From assembly GCA_013153715.1 (NCBI GenBank), contig JAADDW010000014.1, positions 1 through 64,000 on the forward strand: a DNA stretch of 64,000 nucleotides. Reading direction: 5' to 3'. The number at the start of each line of letters is the position of its first letter. Positions within the stretch are counted from its first letter, which is position 1. This stretch comes from Campylobacterota bacterium. GTDB taxonomy: Bacteria > Campylobacterota > Campylobacteria > Campylobacterales > Nitratiruptoraceae. The position numbers and the translations under genes were made by a program. This document shows positions 26,529-34,560 of this stretch, in pieces. A model generated the notes under the pieces. The model was not told the DNA's origin. It did not search any database and saw nothing but the letters and a program-made list of their open reading frames with translations.

Positions 26529-27128
26529 TTGGGCACCAAAGAGAATATCGAATATATCAGACAGGAGCTGACCAGCGAGGAGAAATTCCTTGAGTCCCTG
26601 ATCAAGGTTGAAAAGTTCTACAAAAAGTACAGAAAGAAGTTGATAGGGGGTGCTCTCCTCCTCCTTATCGGAACGGTGGGCTACATCGGCTACGAACTGA
26701 AACGGGACCACGATCTCAGGGTCTCCAACCAGGCCTACCAGCAACTCCTCAGGGGAGAGGGGGGGCCTGAAGCCCTCGCCATCCTCAAGGAGAAAAACCC
26801 TCCCCTCTACAGGCTCTACCTCTACCAGACCTCCATTGAAAAGGGAGATCTCCAGGGGCTTAAAGAGGTTAGAGACTCTGACGATCGGGTCCTCTCAGAC
26901 CTGGCCCAATACCATATTGGCCTCCTCGAAAGGGATGACAAGGAGTTGAAGTCCTACGGAAACAGGAGTGATACTCTCCTGAGGGAGATGGCCCTCCTGG
27001 ATACAGCCTATCTCCTCTACCTCAAAGGTTCCATAGGAGAGGGCCACAGCCAGCTAGAGAAGATTGGGAAGGAATCACCGGCCCACCCCTTCAGCCTACT
27101 TCTGAGACACTACGGAGTGAAACAATGA
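26529..27128 (+). CDS. Membrane-anchored protein with helical repeat region, upstream of BamB-like gene
   Basis: A 199-residue protein with a basic, charged cytoplasmic N terminus, one transmembrane helix (LIGGALLLLIGTVGYIGYEL, about 39-58) and a helical periplasmic part (LREMALLDTAYLLYLKGSIG and similar) that could form TPR-like hairpins. The arrangement, single span plus helical repeats directly before a BamB-like lipoprotein, recalls YfgM, but the similarity is positional and I do not claim orthology. The start is TTG 26529, preceded by AAGGA six bases away; no ATG is available near the N terminus. It overlaps the next gene by four bases (ATGA). Confidence 0.75.
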   Translation: MGTKENIEYIRQELTSEEKFLESLIKVEKFYKKYRKKLIGGALLLLIGTVGYIGYELKRDHDLRVSNQAYQQLLRGEGGPEALAILKEKNPPLYRLYLYQTSIEKGDLQGLKEVRDSDDRVLSDLAQYHIGLLERDDKELKSYGNRSDTLLREMALLDTAYLLYLKGSIGEGHSQLEKIGKESPAHPFSLLLRHYGVKQ

Positions 27129-28135
27129 GAGGAACTCTAACTATCCTACTGCTCACCCTCCTCCTCATAACGGGGTGTAGTTCCAAGAGATATTTTGAAC
27201 CTAAAGAGGTGGCGGGGGCCATCAGCTTCGACGGCGACCTCCCAGCACCTATCGTCGATGTTCTGAGGGAGGGGGCAACCCTGGAGAACGGCATGTTCAT
27301 TAGTGAAGATGGGCTGGAGCCCCACAGACTCCCTAAGGGGTACCTCTTCATCAAAAAGAGCGACGGAAAGTACATAGCCGCCAGCAAGTGTGGAGCCCTG
27401 GACCTCCTAGACACCCAGAGCGGAGAGCGGCTCTACCACAAGGAATTCTCCATGAAGTCGGTGGTGGGAGCCAATATCCAAGGGAGTATTCTGGCTCTCG
27501 TCTTCGACGACAACTCTCTCATGGCCATCGATACCGACTCCGATCGGGTCATCTACCAGTCTGACCAGAAGCCCGCCATAGCTGTCGATACCAAGATAGC
27601 AAACCCCTACTTCCTCGGACGGCTCATTATCTTCCCAACCCTAGATGGGAAGCTGATCGTCGTCGATCCCCGAAACGGCAGGGAGCTCAGGAGATTGGTG
27701 GCAGGGAGCGGCAAGGAGTTCAATAATATCATCTTCCTCAAGGTGATAGATGAGAACCTCATTGCGGCCACCCCCAACAGGGTTATCGCCGTCAGCCCCG
27801 ACTACACCTCCACCCTCGATCTGGAGATCAGCGACCTCCTCTATGTGGGGGGACGGGTCTATATCCTGACCAAAGATGGGAGGATAGTCCTGACCGACGG
27901 GAACCTCCGGGTCCTCAAGACCCGAAAGTACCCCTTCGCCCACTTTACGGGAGCCATCTACGGAGAGTATATCTACATCATCGAGAAGGAGGGGTACATC
28001 ATCGCCGTCGATAGGGACCTGAGGGCCTCCAACATCTTTGAATTCCCCACATCTGTAACAGACTATATCTTCGCCGCTGGGGATAAGGTATTCTACGATG
28101 ACAAATATTTTCAACTCAACCGACTCACCAAGTGA
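27125..28135 (+). CDS. BamB-like beta-propeller lipoprotein
   Basis: A 336-residue lipoprotein: the signal peptide MRGTLTILLLTLLLITGCSS ends in a lipobox (LITGC) with the lipid-modified Cys at residue 18. The mature part has repeating strands such as DLLDTQSGERLYHKEF, MAIDTDSDRVIYQS, LIVVDPRNGRELRRLV and IIAVDRDLRASNIFEF, each like a PQQ-type propeller blade. This is the architecture of BamB, which helps the BamA machine fold outer-membrane proteins. Campylobacterota lack an obvious complete BAM set, so calling it BamB is a family-level inference. It overlaps the previous gene by ATGA and is followed closely by coaX. Confidence 0.8.
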   Translation: MRGTLTILLLTLLLITGCSSKRYFEPKEVAGAISFDGDLPAPIVDVLREGATLENGMFISEDGLEPHRLPKGYLFIKKSDGKYIAASKCGALDLLDTQSGERLYHKEFSMKSVVGANIQGSILALVFDDNSLMAIDTDSDRVIYQSDQKPAIAVDTKIANPYFLGRLIIFPTLDGKLIVVDPRNGRELRRLVAGSGKEFNNIIFLKVIDENLIAATPNRVIAVSPDYTSTLDLEISDLLYVGGRVYILTKDGRIVLTDGNLRVLKTRKYPFAHFTGAIYGEYIYIIEKEGYIIAVDRDLRASNIFEFPTSVTDYIFAAGDKVFYDDKYFQLNRLTK

Positions 28136-28146
28136 GAGGGAGTTCT

Positions 28147-28755
28147 GTGGCTCTCCTCTGCGACATCGGCAACAGCTTCGCCCACTTCTACGACGGGGTC
28201 AGAAGCTGGCGTGAACCCCACAACAGATTGGAGCTCTATCGGAGGGAGCGGGTCTGCTATATCAATGTCAAAACCGCCCTGGAGGAGGAGCTCCGCACCT
28301 TTGAAGGGTGGACCGATCTGGAACCCTTCATGGAGATTGAGACCGACTACCGAGGACTTGGAGCCGATCGGAAGGCCCTCTGCCTCGCTGTGGAAGATGG
28401 GGTGGTCGTCGATGCCGGGAGCGCCGTCACCGTCGATCTCATGGAGAAGGGGAGACACAAGGGGGGGTTCATCTACCCCGGAATAACGAAGATGAGGGAG
28501 TGCTATGGTACAATTTCACCCATTTTGAAGGGGGAGATGGTCCCAGTCAGAGCCCAAAGACTCCCCCAGAGAACCGATGAGGCTGTGAGCTACGGGATCC
28601 TGATCCCTCTGGTGAAGGCCATAGAGTCCCTAGGTTCTCCCATCTATGTGACAGGGGGAGATGGGAGGCTCCTGGCAGACCTCATCACCGACGGAATGTA
28701 CGATGGACTCCTCATATTTAAGGGGCTGGAGAAGGTAAAGGAGAGGGTATGCTGA
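28147..28755 (+). CDS. coaX: Type III pantothenate kinase
   Basis: A type III (CoaX) pantothenate kinase, about 202 residues, that phosphorylates pantothenate in the first step of coenzyme A synthesis. It has the ASKHA fold: phosphate-1 motif LLCDIGNSFAHFYDG, the pantothenate-binding YRGLGADRKALCLAV and phosphate-2 motif VVDAGSAVTVDLMEKG. I prefer GTG 28147 because GGGAG lies four bases upstream and the protein then starts like homologues (MALLCDIGN). A GTG at 28132 overlapping the previous stop would add five residues. It overlaps hisG by seven bases. It is short compared with the roughly 250 residues of many CoaX, but Campylobacterota forms are also short. Confidence 0.92.
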   Translation: MALLCDIGNSFAHFYDGVRSWREPHNRLELYRRERVCYINVKTALEEELRTFEGWTDLEPFMEIETDYRGLGADRKALCLAVEDGVVVDAGSAVTVDLMEKGRHKGGFIYPGITKMRECYGTISPILKGEMVPVRAQRLPQRTDEAVSYGILIPLVKAIESLGSPIYVTGGDGRLLADLITDGMYDGLLIFKGLEKVKERVC

Positions 28756-29366
28756 CCGTAGCACTGCCCAAAGGGCGGATAGGGAAGGAGGGGCTGGAGC
28801 TCTTCCAGCAGATTTTGGGAAGGGAGTTCCACTTCGGAGAGAGGAAACTCATTCTCGATGTGGGGGAGTTCCGCTTTCTGATGGTCCGAAACCAGGATGT
28901 TCCCACCTATGTCTATCACCAGGCGGCAGATCTGGGCATTGTCGGCCTCGACCTCCTGGAAGAGACCCAGATCGATCTGGTCCGACTCCTGGACCTCGGA
29001 TTTGGTCGGTGTACCGTCAGTATCGGCATAGAGAGGGATAAGGAGCTGGACCTCTCCCGCCCCTCCCTCAAAGTGGCTACAAAGATGGAGAATATCACCC
29101 GAAACTACTTTTCCCAGAGGGCGATCCCTGTGGAGATTATCAAACTCTACGGCTCCATTGAGCTCGCCCCCTTGGTGGGACTGGCCGATATGATTGTCGA
29201 TATTGTGGAGACCGGAGAGACCATGCGCCAAAATGGGTTGAGACCGGTCCTCTCCATCATGGAGAGTACCGCCTATCTGGTGGCCAACAAGAACAGCTTC
29301 TACGACAAGAAGGAGGAGATCCTCGGTATCCGCTCCAAAATAGAGAGGGCCCTCCATGGGAATTGA
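28749..29366 (+). CDS. hisG: ATP phosphoribosyltransferase, short form
   Basis: A 205-residue HisG that couples ATP and PRPP in the first step of histidine synthesis. The N terminus LTVALPKGRIGKEGLELFQ and the PRPP-binding segment LVGLADMIVDIVETGETMRQNGL are clear. It lacks the C-terminal regulatory ACT-like domain of the approximately 300-residue long form. By family knowledge short HisG needs the HisZ subunit (a histidyl-tRNA-synthetase paralogue) for activity and feedback control, but no hisZ is in this window. The ATG at 28749 lies within the end of coaX, and the stop lies inside the methyltransferase gene. Confidence 0.95.
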   Translation: MLTVALPKGRIGKEGLELFQQILGREFHFGERKLILDVGEFRFLMVRNQDVPTYVYHQAADLGIVGLDLLEETQIDLVRLLDLGFGRCTVSIGIERDKELDLSRPSLKVATKMENITRNYFSQRAIPVEIIKLYGSIELAPLVGLADMIVDIVETGETMRQNGLRPVLSIMESTAYLVANKNSFYDKKEEILGIRSKIERALHGN

Positions 29367-30039
29367 TCTCTACGGCCAGATAGAGGATCTCCTGGGTTTT
29401 GAGGAGGAGCGCCAGGCTCTCCATCGGCTCTTCCTCCAGAGACTCCTGGACCTGGGGGCCAGAAGGGTCCTCGACATCGGATGCGGGAGCGGCTCCTTCA
29501 TAGAGATGGCTCGGGAGGAGGGGTTGGATGTAGAGGGTATCGACCTGAGCCGAGAGATGGTGGAACGGGCGGAGAAGAGGGGAGTTCCCTGTAGGAGGAT
29601 CGACATCTGCCAGGTGGAGGGGAGGTATGACGCCGCTGTCGCCATATTCGATGTCATGAACTACATAGAGCCCTCCAAGGTCGGGACATTCCTCTCCTGC
29701 ATAGCCCGTATCCTCAAACCTCGGGGCCACTTCCTGGCCGACATAAATACCCTTTACGGCTTTGAAGAGGTGGCTCCCGGAGCCCTCTGGATCGACAGGG
29801 GAGACCGATTTCTGGCCTTGGAGGCGGACTTCGACCACCAATCGGGGAGACTCTCGACCGATATTGTCTATTTCGAGAAGAGGGAGGAGTGTTTTGTGAA
29901 GTATTCCGATAATATAGCCCAGTTTTACCACGCCATCGATGACCTCAAAGGAGATGGATTGAAAATTGTTGACCTCGACCTCATAACTCTCTTTGGAGAT
30001 GAGGCAGATAAAGCTCTAATTGTCTATCAAAAGGATTGA
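29356..30039 (+). CDS. Class I SAM-dependent methyltransferase
   Basis: A 227-residue Rossmann-fold methyltransferase. The SAM-binding motif I is VLDIGCGSGSFIEMA (about residues 36-50), motif II is VEGIDLSREMVERAEKRG, and YDAAVAIFDVMNYIEPSKV carries motif IV. The C-terminal part, with FYHAIDDLKGDGLKIVDLDL, resembles the small-molecule methyltransferase group (UbiE/Coq5-like type). The substrate is not predictable. It begins within the hisG end (11-base overlap), so the coaX-hisG-methyltransferase trio is translationally coupled. It is followed immediately by the PilZ-HDOD gene. Confidence 0.88.
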   Translation: MGIDLYGQIEDLLGFEEERQALHRLFLQRLLDLGARRVLDIGCGSGSFIEMAREEGLDVEGIDLSREMVERAEKRGVPCRRIDICQVEGRYDAAVAIFDVMNYIEPSKVGTFLSCIARILKPRGHFLADINTLYGFEEVAPGALWIDRGDRFLALEADFDHQSGRLSTDIVYFEKREECFVKYSDNIAQFYHAIDDLKGDGLKIVDLDLITLFGDEADKALIVYQKD

Positions 30040-30040
30040 G

Positions 30041-31891
30041 ATGGGTCTGTTTGGATTTGGAAAGAAGAAGGAGCACACTCCGACAGCCGCCAAAGAGGAG
30101 GAACTCTCATTCAAAGCGTTGACCAAACGGGCTTACCCCCGCTACCTTGTGGAGAACCTCTCGGCCTCCCTGGGAAAGGTGATCGATATATCGAAGAACT
30201 CCGTCCTCTTTGCCGCATCGGGCCTCAAGGAGGGAGACTATCTCGATGTGGAGATAGATGGGAAGAGCTACGAAGGCAGTGTGGCACGGACATACGGCAA
30301 TAAGGTGGTTCTCCGCTTCGACCAAGAGTTTCCCAAGGAGCTCATTGAGAGCCATATGAAGAAGGTGACCCATGAACCTCTGAAGCCCCAGAGAACCCTT
30401 GATACTGCCTCCATCTCCAATGAGAGCGATGTTCAGAGCGACAAAGCCATTATCAACCTGATGCTGGAGATAGAGGATCCCAACACCAATATAGCCAAAT
30501 TTCGGGAGAATATTGAAGCCCTCCCCGAATTGAAGGAGAAGATCCTCTCCATGGCCAACTCCATCGAGATAGGGGGACGGGGGAGGATCAGCGATGTGGG
30601 AAGTGCCGTAACCAGGCTAGGCTTTGAGGCGATTAAACGGATTGTTTACCAGTATGTGATGTACGAGGCCTCCCTCTCCCACAACGACCTCAAATACTTT
30701 GAAAATTTCGAGCTCTACAATATCTTCCTGGGAGCCACCTTCAAAAAGATCTCCCCCCTCTTCAGCTTCAAAGATACAAAGAACGAGGGGCAGTCCCTCC
30801 TGACGATGAGCAGTGTCGGCGCCCTGGTCATATCGAGGGAGTGTCCCGAAATAGCCCCCCTCTACAGGGGAGTTGAGGAGCTCTACTCCTACCCCATGAG
30901 AATGGTGGAGAGGTGGAAGTGTGGCTACGACTTCCTCGAAATAGATGGCCACTACTTCACAAAGGATCTCCAGGTCTTCAAATACCTCTACGACGGCTTC
31001 GTCCTGGCCAACTATATGCTCTACCCCCACTACTCCCCCCAGAATTTGAAGGTCTCCCTCTCCCAGAGGAAGCTCCGCTTCGCCTATGTGAGCTACTTAA
31101 CCCTCTTGGCCCAGAAATTTGTATTTGCCAAGGATAAGAACAGCGGCTTCATTCTGCTCCAACGGATGCAGAGGCTCGGCTTCACCCTCCAGGAAGCCAA
31201 GCAGTGGTTGGACTTCATCATAGAGAACACCAATAAGAAGGTGGCCCGAATCGGACTTGAGAAGAAGATCCCGAAACCCGATATGCCCAACCAGATGATC
31301 TCCCTGGAGAGCTACCTCGGGAGCGGAGGGTATGCGGCCTACTTCTTGGAGAAGATTGACGATCTGAGCAGAGAGGCCCAGCGCCTCGCCATCAGATATG
31401 AGGATGAAGCCTACAGCCACTATGTCCTCGATATTGTCCTCAACCATGAGCGGTTTACCTTCTTGACGATGCCCTTCGCTATCATCCCCTGCGATGTCCT
31501 GGAGGACGATGAGCTCCCCCTCGCTATGTTGGAAGGCTTCGATCTCCTCATCTTCAAGAATATAGATCGGCTCGATAGGAGACTCTTCAAGGAGTTTGAA
31601 AAGATCTGGAAAGATTTTGAAGGGAAGATCATAGTCACATTCTCAACCTACTCAATGATAGAGTATGATCAACCCCACCTCTACGAAGTGGTCAGGGAGC
31701 AGATAGTCGACTTCCCCAGCTACTATCAGAGCACTCTCCTCCATATGAAGATGGTCAACACAGCCTGTAGCCAGCTCAACAGGCTCTTTGGAGAGAAGAT
31801 CTGCGATATAGAGGATTTCAAAGGGGAGATGATCGATATGGAGACACTCTACAAGAGGGTTTTAGAGAAGATCTCCCCGACCCATACCTAG
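30041..31891 (+). CDS. PilZ-HDOD domain signalling protein
   Basis: A 616-residue cytosolic protein. Residues about 30-110 look like a PilZ domain: RAYPR fits the RxxxR c-di-GMP-binding motif and VIDISKNSVLF fits a variant of D/NxSxxG. Residues about 140-330 match an HDOD domain (VGSAVTRLGFEAIKRIVYQYVMY), a phosphohydrolase-like fold without HD catalysis that acts in signalling. The remaining 290 residues are helical with no domain I recognise. I start at ATG 30041 (MGLFGFGKKK), two bases after the methyltransferase stop. Combined c-di-GMP sensing and HDOD output suggests control of motility or attachment, alongside pilT and the chemoreceptor; that is inference. Confidence 0.82.
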   Translation: MGLFGFGKKKEHTPTAAKEEELSFKALTKRAYPRYLVENLSASLGKVIDISKNSVLFAASGLKEGDYLDVEIDGKSYEGSVARTYGNKVVLRFDQEFPKELIESHMKKVTHEPLKPQRTLDTASISNESDVQSDKAIINLMLEIEDPNTNIAKFRENIEALPELKEKILSMANSIEIGGRGRISDVGSAVTRLGFEAIKRIVYQYVMYEASLSHNDLKYFENFELYNIFLGATFKKISPLFSFKDTKNEGQSLLTMSSVGALVISRECPEIAPLYRGVEELYSYPMRMVERWKCGYDFLEIDGHYFTKDLQVFKYLYDGFVLANYMLYPHYSPQNLKVSLSQRKLRFAYVSYLTLLAQKFVFAKDKNSGFILLQRMQRLGFTLQEAKQWLDFIIENTNKKVARIGLEKKIPKPDMPNQMISLESYLGSGGYAAYFLEKIDDLSREAQRLAIRYEDEAYSHYVLDIVLNHERFTFLTMPFAIIPCDVLEDDELPLAMLEGFDLLIFKNIDRLDRRLFKEFEKIWKDFEGKIIVTFSTYSMIEYDQPHLYEVVREQIVDFPSYYQSTLLHMKMVNTACSQLNRLFGEKICDIEDFKGEMIDMETLYKRVLEKISPTHT

Positions 31892-31917
31892 GGAGATCTG
31901 GGGAAGATCCATCTCCC
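31891..31917 (+). terminator. Hairpin after the PilZ-HDOD gene
   Basis: GGGAGAT (31891-31897) pairs perfectly with ATCTCCC (31911-31917) around a 13-base loop, starting at the last base of the stop codon. A pyrimidine tract follows, but not a T-run. It likely ends or protects the gatC-divergent rightward transcript. Confidence 0.5.
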
Positions 31918-32379
31918 TCCCCCTTGAACGACTGCGACCGAGAATACTCTACCTAAATCGCAGAGCGATAAGGTGGAGATGAGAGGCCATCCGCTGGAGA
32001 AGAGTTAAGGGAGGACTCTTCCAATCGAGCGGAAGAAAACTCGTCCATGCCGATGGTGACGGAGCGCTGAATATCTTGAGAAAGAGTGTAGTCTGCCTTC
32101 CCTCATCCAAGAGATAGCGGGTAGAGGGTTTGTGTTCCAGCTTGGGAGGATCCTACAAATCCTCCCGTAGGGGAAGCTCCGCCTATAACACATAGGCCTT
32201 CAGGAGGAGGGGGGTACCTATCTCCAGAGAGGAAAGGGGGGAATGGAAGCCCTCCTCTGGGAGGGTAAAACTCCTGAAAAATCCTTCAGAAATAGAGTAT
32301 CGGCCTCCCGAAAGAGTAGGGGAGGGAGGGGAGACCTTGGGGAAATGTCTCCCTCTGAGAGGGGAGGGAGCCCCACCCC
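31918..32379. other. Gene-free, hairpin-rich intergenic region A
   Basis: About 460 bases between the convergent PilZ-HDOD and rpsR genes. No frame has a plausible start, ribosome-binding site or known product. Perfect or near-perfect stems are frequent: 31947-31978 (CTCTACCT/AGGTGGAG with inner ATCGC-AGA-GCGAT), TCCGCT/AGCGGA (31990-32033) enclosing GAAGAGT/ACTCTTC (31999-32021), GGGAGGAT/ATCCTCCC (32144-32166), GCCTAT/ATAGGC (32181-32197), CTCCAGAG/CTCTGGGAG (32222-32263), CTGAA/TTCAG (about 32274-32290). The sequence CGTCCATGCCGATGGT (32043-32058) recurs in region B with one change. An untranslated structured RNA is possible; a promoter is not evident. Confidence 0.45.
32346..32369 (-). 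terminator. Hairpin downstream of rpsR
   Basis: On the minus strand CTCCC and GGGAG flank CTCTCAGA about 13-30 bases past the rpsR stop, within a CT/GA-rich stretch. It is the first hairpin reached by transcription leaving rpsR. There is no T-run. Confidence 0.35.
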
Positions 32380-32655
32380 TCACTTGTAGATCGGCTGGAG
32401 CTCTTCAAAGGGGTTGGGGATCACCCTCTTCCTATCGACAATGTAGGGAACGAGGGCCGCATGGCGGGCTCTCTTGATGGCCTCTTCAACCATCTCCTGG
32501 TGTTTCTTGCAGTTCCCCGTCAGACGGCGGGGCATAATCTTATACCTCTCACTGAGGCTGTGTTTGATCAGCTCAATATCTTTGTAGTCAATAAAGGTGA
32601 TCTTCTTCTCACAGTAGCGACATGTTCTCTTCTTGAAGCGTCTCTTCTCTGCCAA
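32380..32655 (-). CDS. rpsR: 30S ribosomal protein S18
   Basis: A 91-residue S18, which pairs with S6 on the platform of the small subunit. The core [45 protein letters not shown] is typical, with CRYC and a later Cys-His pair (NCKKH) resembling the zinc-binding bacterial variant. The start is TTG 32655 (AGGA six bases upstream). It is the distal gene of rpsF-ssb-rpsR, 23 bases after ssb, an order found across bacteria and conserved in Campylobacter. Region A lies immediately downstream. Confidence 0.96.
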   Translation of the reverse strand: MAEKRRFKKRTCRYCEKKITFIDYKDIELIKHSLSERYKIMPRRLTGNCKKHQEMVEEAIKRARHAALVPYIVDRKRVIPNPFEELQPIYK

Positions 32656-32678
32656 TCTCTATCCTTTCCTTCTGAAAT

Positions 32679-33134
32679 CTAAAAGGGAATATCATCTTCA
32701 TCTATATCGATCTCGGGGATTTTGGGGGCCTGCTCCCTCCCCTTCGGTTCGGGGGAAGGGGGAGAGTCATAGGTCGGAGTGGAGAGGGTGGAAGATGGGG
32801 GTTGTTCATCACGCCCCCCCAACATCTGCATCGTGTCCACAGCTATAGAGTGTTTGCTCCTCCTATTTCCGCTCTGATCGGTCCACTGCTCAAAGATCAG
32901 CCTCCCCTCGATGAGGACCTTACTCCCCTTCCGAAGGTACTGGTTGGCCACCTCGGCGGCCCGACCGAAGAGGGTAATATCGATGAAGCAGGTCTCCTCC
33001 TTCTGTTCCCCGCTCTGAGTTCTGTAACGGCGGTTGGTGGCTATCCCACTTTTGGCTATCGCCATACCGCTATTGGTATAGCGGAGCTCCACATCTCGGG
33101 TGAGATTGCCAACCATAATGACTCGATTATACAT
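32679..33134 (-). CDS. ssb: Single-stranded DNA-binding protein
   Basis: A 151-residue SSB. The N-terminal OB fold (MYNRVIMVGNLTRDVELRYT through VLIEGRLIFEQWTDQSGNRR) binds ssDNA as a tetramer. A low-complexity Pro/Ser linker leads to the acidic tip DIDEDDIPF, whose DDIPF docks replication and repair partners. The gene sits between rpsF and rpsR, with two bases separating it from rpsF. The canonical context suggests co-regulation with ribosomal proteins. All key features are intact. Confidence 0.97.
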   Translation of the reverse strand: MYNRVIMVGNLTRDVELRYTNSGMAIAKSGIATNRRYRTQSGEQKEETCFIDITLFGRAAEVANQYLRKGSKVLIEGRLIFEQWTDQSGNRRSKHSIAVDTMQMLGGRDEQPPSSTLSTPTYDSPPSPEPKGREQAPKIPEIDIDEDDIPF

Positions 33135-33136
33135 AA

Positions 33137-33523
33137 TCAGGCTTCTTGAGCTTCTTGACTCTCTCTCTCTTCACTCTTCTCCCCACTCAATCTCCGGGCA
33201 CGCTCCACCATCTGCTCCCAGGCCCCAATATCTCTCTTGGTCTCATACTTGATGGTAAGGAAGCGGATCACCTCTTCGGTGATGCGGTAGATTCTCTCCA
33301 ACTCCCGGACAGCTTGGCTCGGAGCGGTGAAGTAGATAATGTAGTAGTGGCCCCGCTCAAATTTGTCGATGGGGTAGGCCAGCTTCCGCACTCCGACATC
33401 TTCGGTGGCGGCAATGGTTCCACCATTCTTTTCGATAACATCCTTGATGAACTCGAACTTCTGCCTCTTCTCCTCCTCTGTGAGGGTAGGCTTCAGAACA
33501 AATAGGGTCTCGTAGTGCCGCAT
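33137..33523 (-). CDS. rpsF: 30S ribosomal protein S6
   Basis: A 128-residue S6 with the ferredoxin-like core [52 protein letters not shown] and a C-terminal basic/acidic tail ([20 protein letters not shown]). S6 binds 16S rRNA together with S18. It is the first gene of rpsF-ssb-rpsR, 66 bases after holA. The intergenic stretch upstream (33524-33588) contains CCGACCGACCGGCCGGCAAGG, a GC-rich partial palindrome, possibly an S6/S18-binding leader, which is speculative. Confidence 0.96.
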   Translation of the reverse strand: MRHYETLFVLKPTLTEEEKRQKFEFIKDVIEKNGGTIAATEDVGVRKLAYPIDKFERGHYYIIYFTAPSQAVRELERIYRITEEVIRFLTIKYETKRDIGAWEQMVERARRLSGEKSEERESQEAQEA

Positions 33524-33588
33524 AACTCTCCTTTTGGCTCTCTATCCGACCGACCGGCCGGCAAGGTATAAAAAGCAAAGGGATTCTA

Positions 33589-34560
33589 TCAGAGTAAAGC
33601 TTGGAGTTTTATTAAGTAGGAGTAGAGGATCCCCTTCCTCTCCCCTCCCCCACCGCTCTTCAACAGATACTCGCACTCCTGGAGGAGTGAGAAGATCTCC
33701 CGATACTTTGTGATACGGACTGCCAACCGGCTCCTCTCCCGTTCCACGGAGGGGGGGAGTTTGTAGCCCAATATCTCCTTTGAATCGATCTTCCCAAAGA
33801 GCTTCATGGAGGTATTGAAGAGGAAGAGTTGCTGGAGGAACTGCTCCAACCCCAGGAGGATTCTGATCTCATTGTAATCGGCCTCCTCGATCTCGGTAAA
33901 TATCTTCTCCAGGGGCTCCCGGGAGAGGAGGGCCACATAGATCCGCTCCAGAGGGAGCGTGGTCAAGGGATAGACCAGCTGGTCGATCTCCTTGACACCG
34001 ATATTCTGGCCGAGGAGAGCCAACTTCGGGAGTTCGGCCACCGCCAGGGAGAGGTTCTCCCCCACCATCTGCCAGAGGTGGTCTGCCGTCTCCCGATCCA
34101 GGGAGAGTCCCAGGCCTTCGGCCTCCTTTTGGAGCTGGGAGAGGGCCTCTCCCCTTGTGGGAGAGAAGAAGCGGACAGCCACCCCCTTCCGCTCCTGGGA
34201 GAAGAGGGGGGCAATACGCCTCCCCTCGGTGGAGGAGAGCTCATAGATGAAGAAGCTGGTAGGAACCCGCTCCACAATCCCCAGAAGCTCCTCCAGCTCC
34301 CCTCTGGTCAGGGGAGTCTCCCCTCTGACAACGAGGAGATTTCTATTTCCGAAGAGGGAGGCCTCCGAGAGAAATGTCCTGGCCCTTCCCATCTCAAACT
34401 CATCGTAGTAGAGGGTAAGCCTCTCCTCTGGAGATGAGAGGCGGCGGGCCACCATCTCTCCATACTTCTCGACATAGTAGGGCTCCTCTCCCCAGAAGAG
34501 GAAGGATCTGAAGGGGAGATCCCCCTCTGCCAGAAGAGTATCAAATTCCCTCTTGTACAT
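33589..34560 (-). CDS. holA: DNA polymerase III delta subunit
   Basis: A 323-residue clamp-loader delta subunit that opens the sliding clamp. The N-terminal region (LPFRSFLFWGEEPYYVEKYGEMVARRL) resembles the AAA+ domain but, as usual for delta, lacks a good Walker A. The middle LYPL-type segment appears as EIDQLVYPLTTLPLERIYVALL, and the C-terminal collar helices end in GGGGERKGILYSYLIKLQAL. It begins 20 bases inside the end of rnr, so it is coupled to it, and rnr-holA is also the Campylobacter order. Delta is poorly conserved, so the assignment rests on context as well as motif. Confidence 0.9.
   Translation of the reverse strand: MYKREFDTLLAEGDLPFRSFLFWGEEPYYVEKYGEMVARRLSSPEERLTLYYDEFEMGRARTFLSEASLFGNRNLLVVRGETPLTRGELEELLGIVERVPTSFFIYELSSTEGRRIAPLFSQERKGVAVRFFSPTRGEALSQLQKEAEGLGLSLDRETADHLWQMVGENLSLAVAELPKLALLGQNIGVKEIDQLVYPLTTLPLERIYVALLSREPLEKIFTEIEEADYNEIRILLGLEQFLQQLFLFNTSMKLFGKIDSKEILGYKLPPSVERERSRLAVRITKYREIFSLLQECEYLLKSGGGGERKGILYSYLIKLQALL

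Noticed and set aside
31918-32379. Region A as RNase P RNA, tmRNA, SRP RNA or tRNA
   Set aside because: None of the conserved core sequences (for example GAGGAAAGTCC, the tmRNA GGTTTCGAC end, or GTTCGANTC T-arms) is found on either strand.
32005-32383. Two leftward frames of about 60 codons inside region A
   Set aside because: They overlap each other out of frame, lack ribosome-binding sites and are Arg/Ser/Pro-rich; the interval is better described as structured non-coding DNA.
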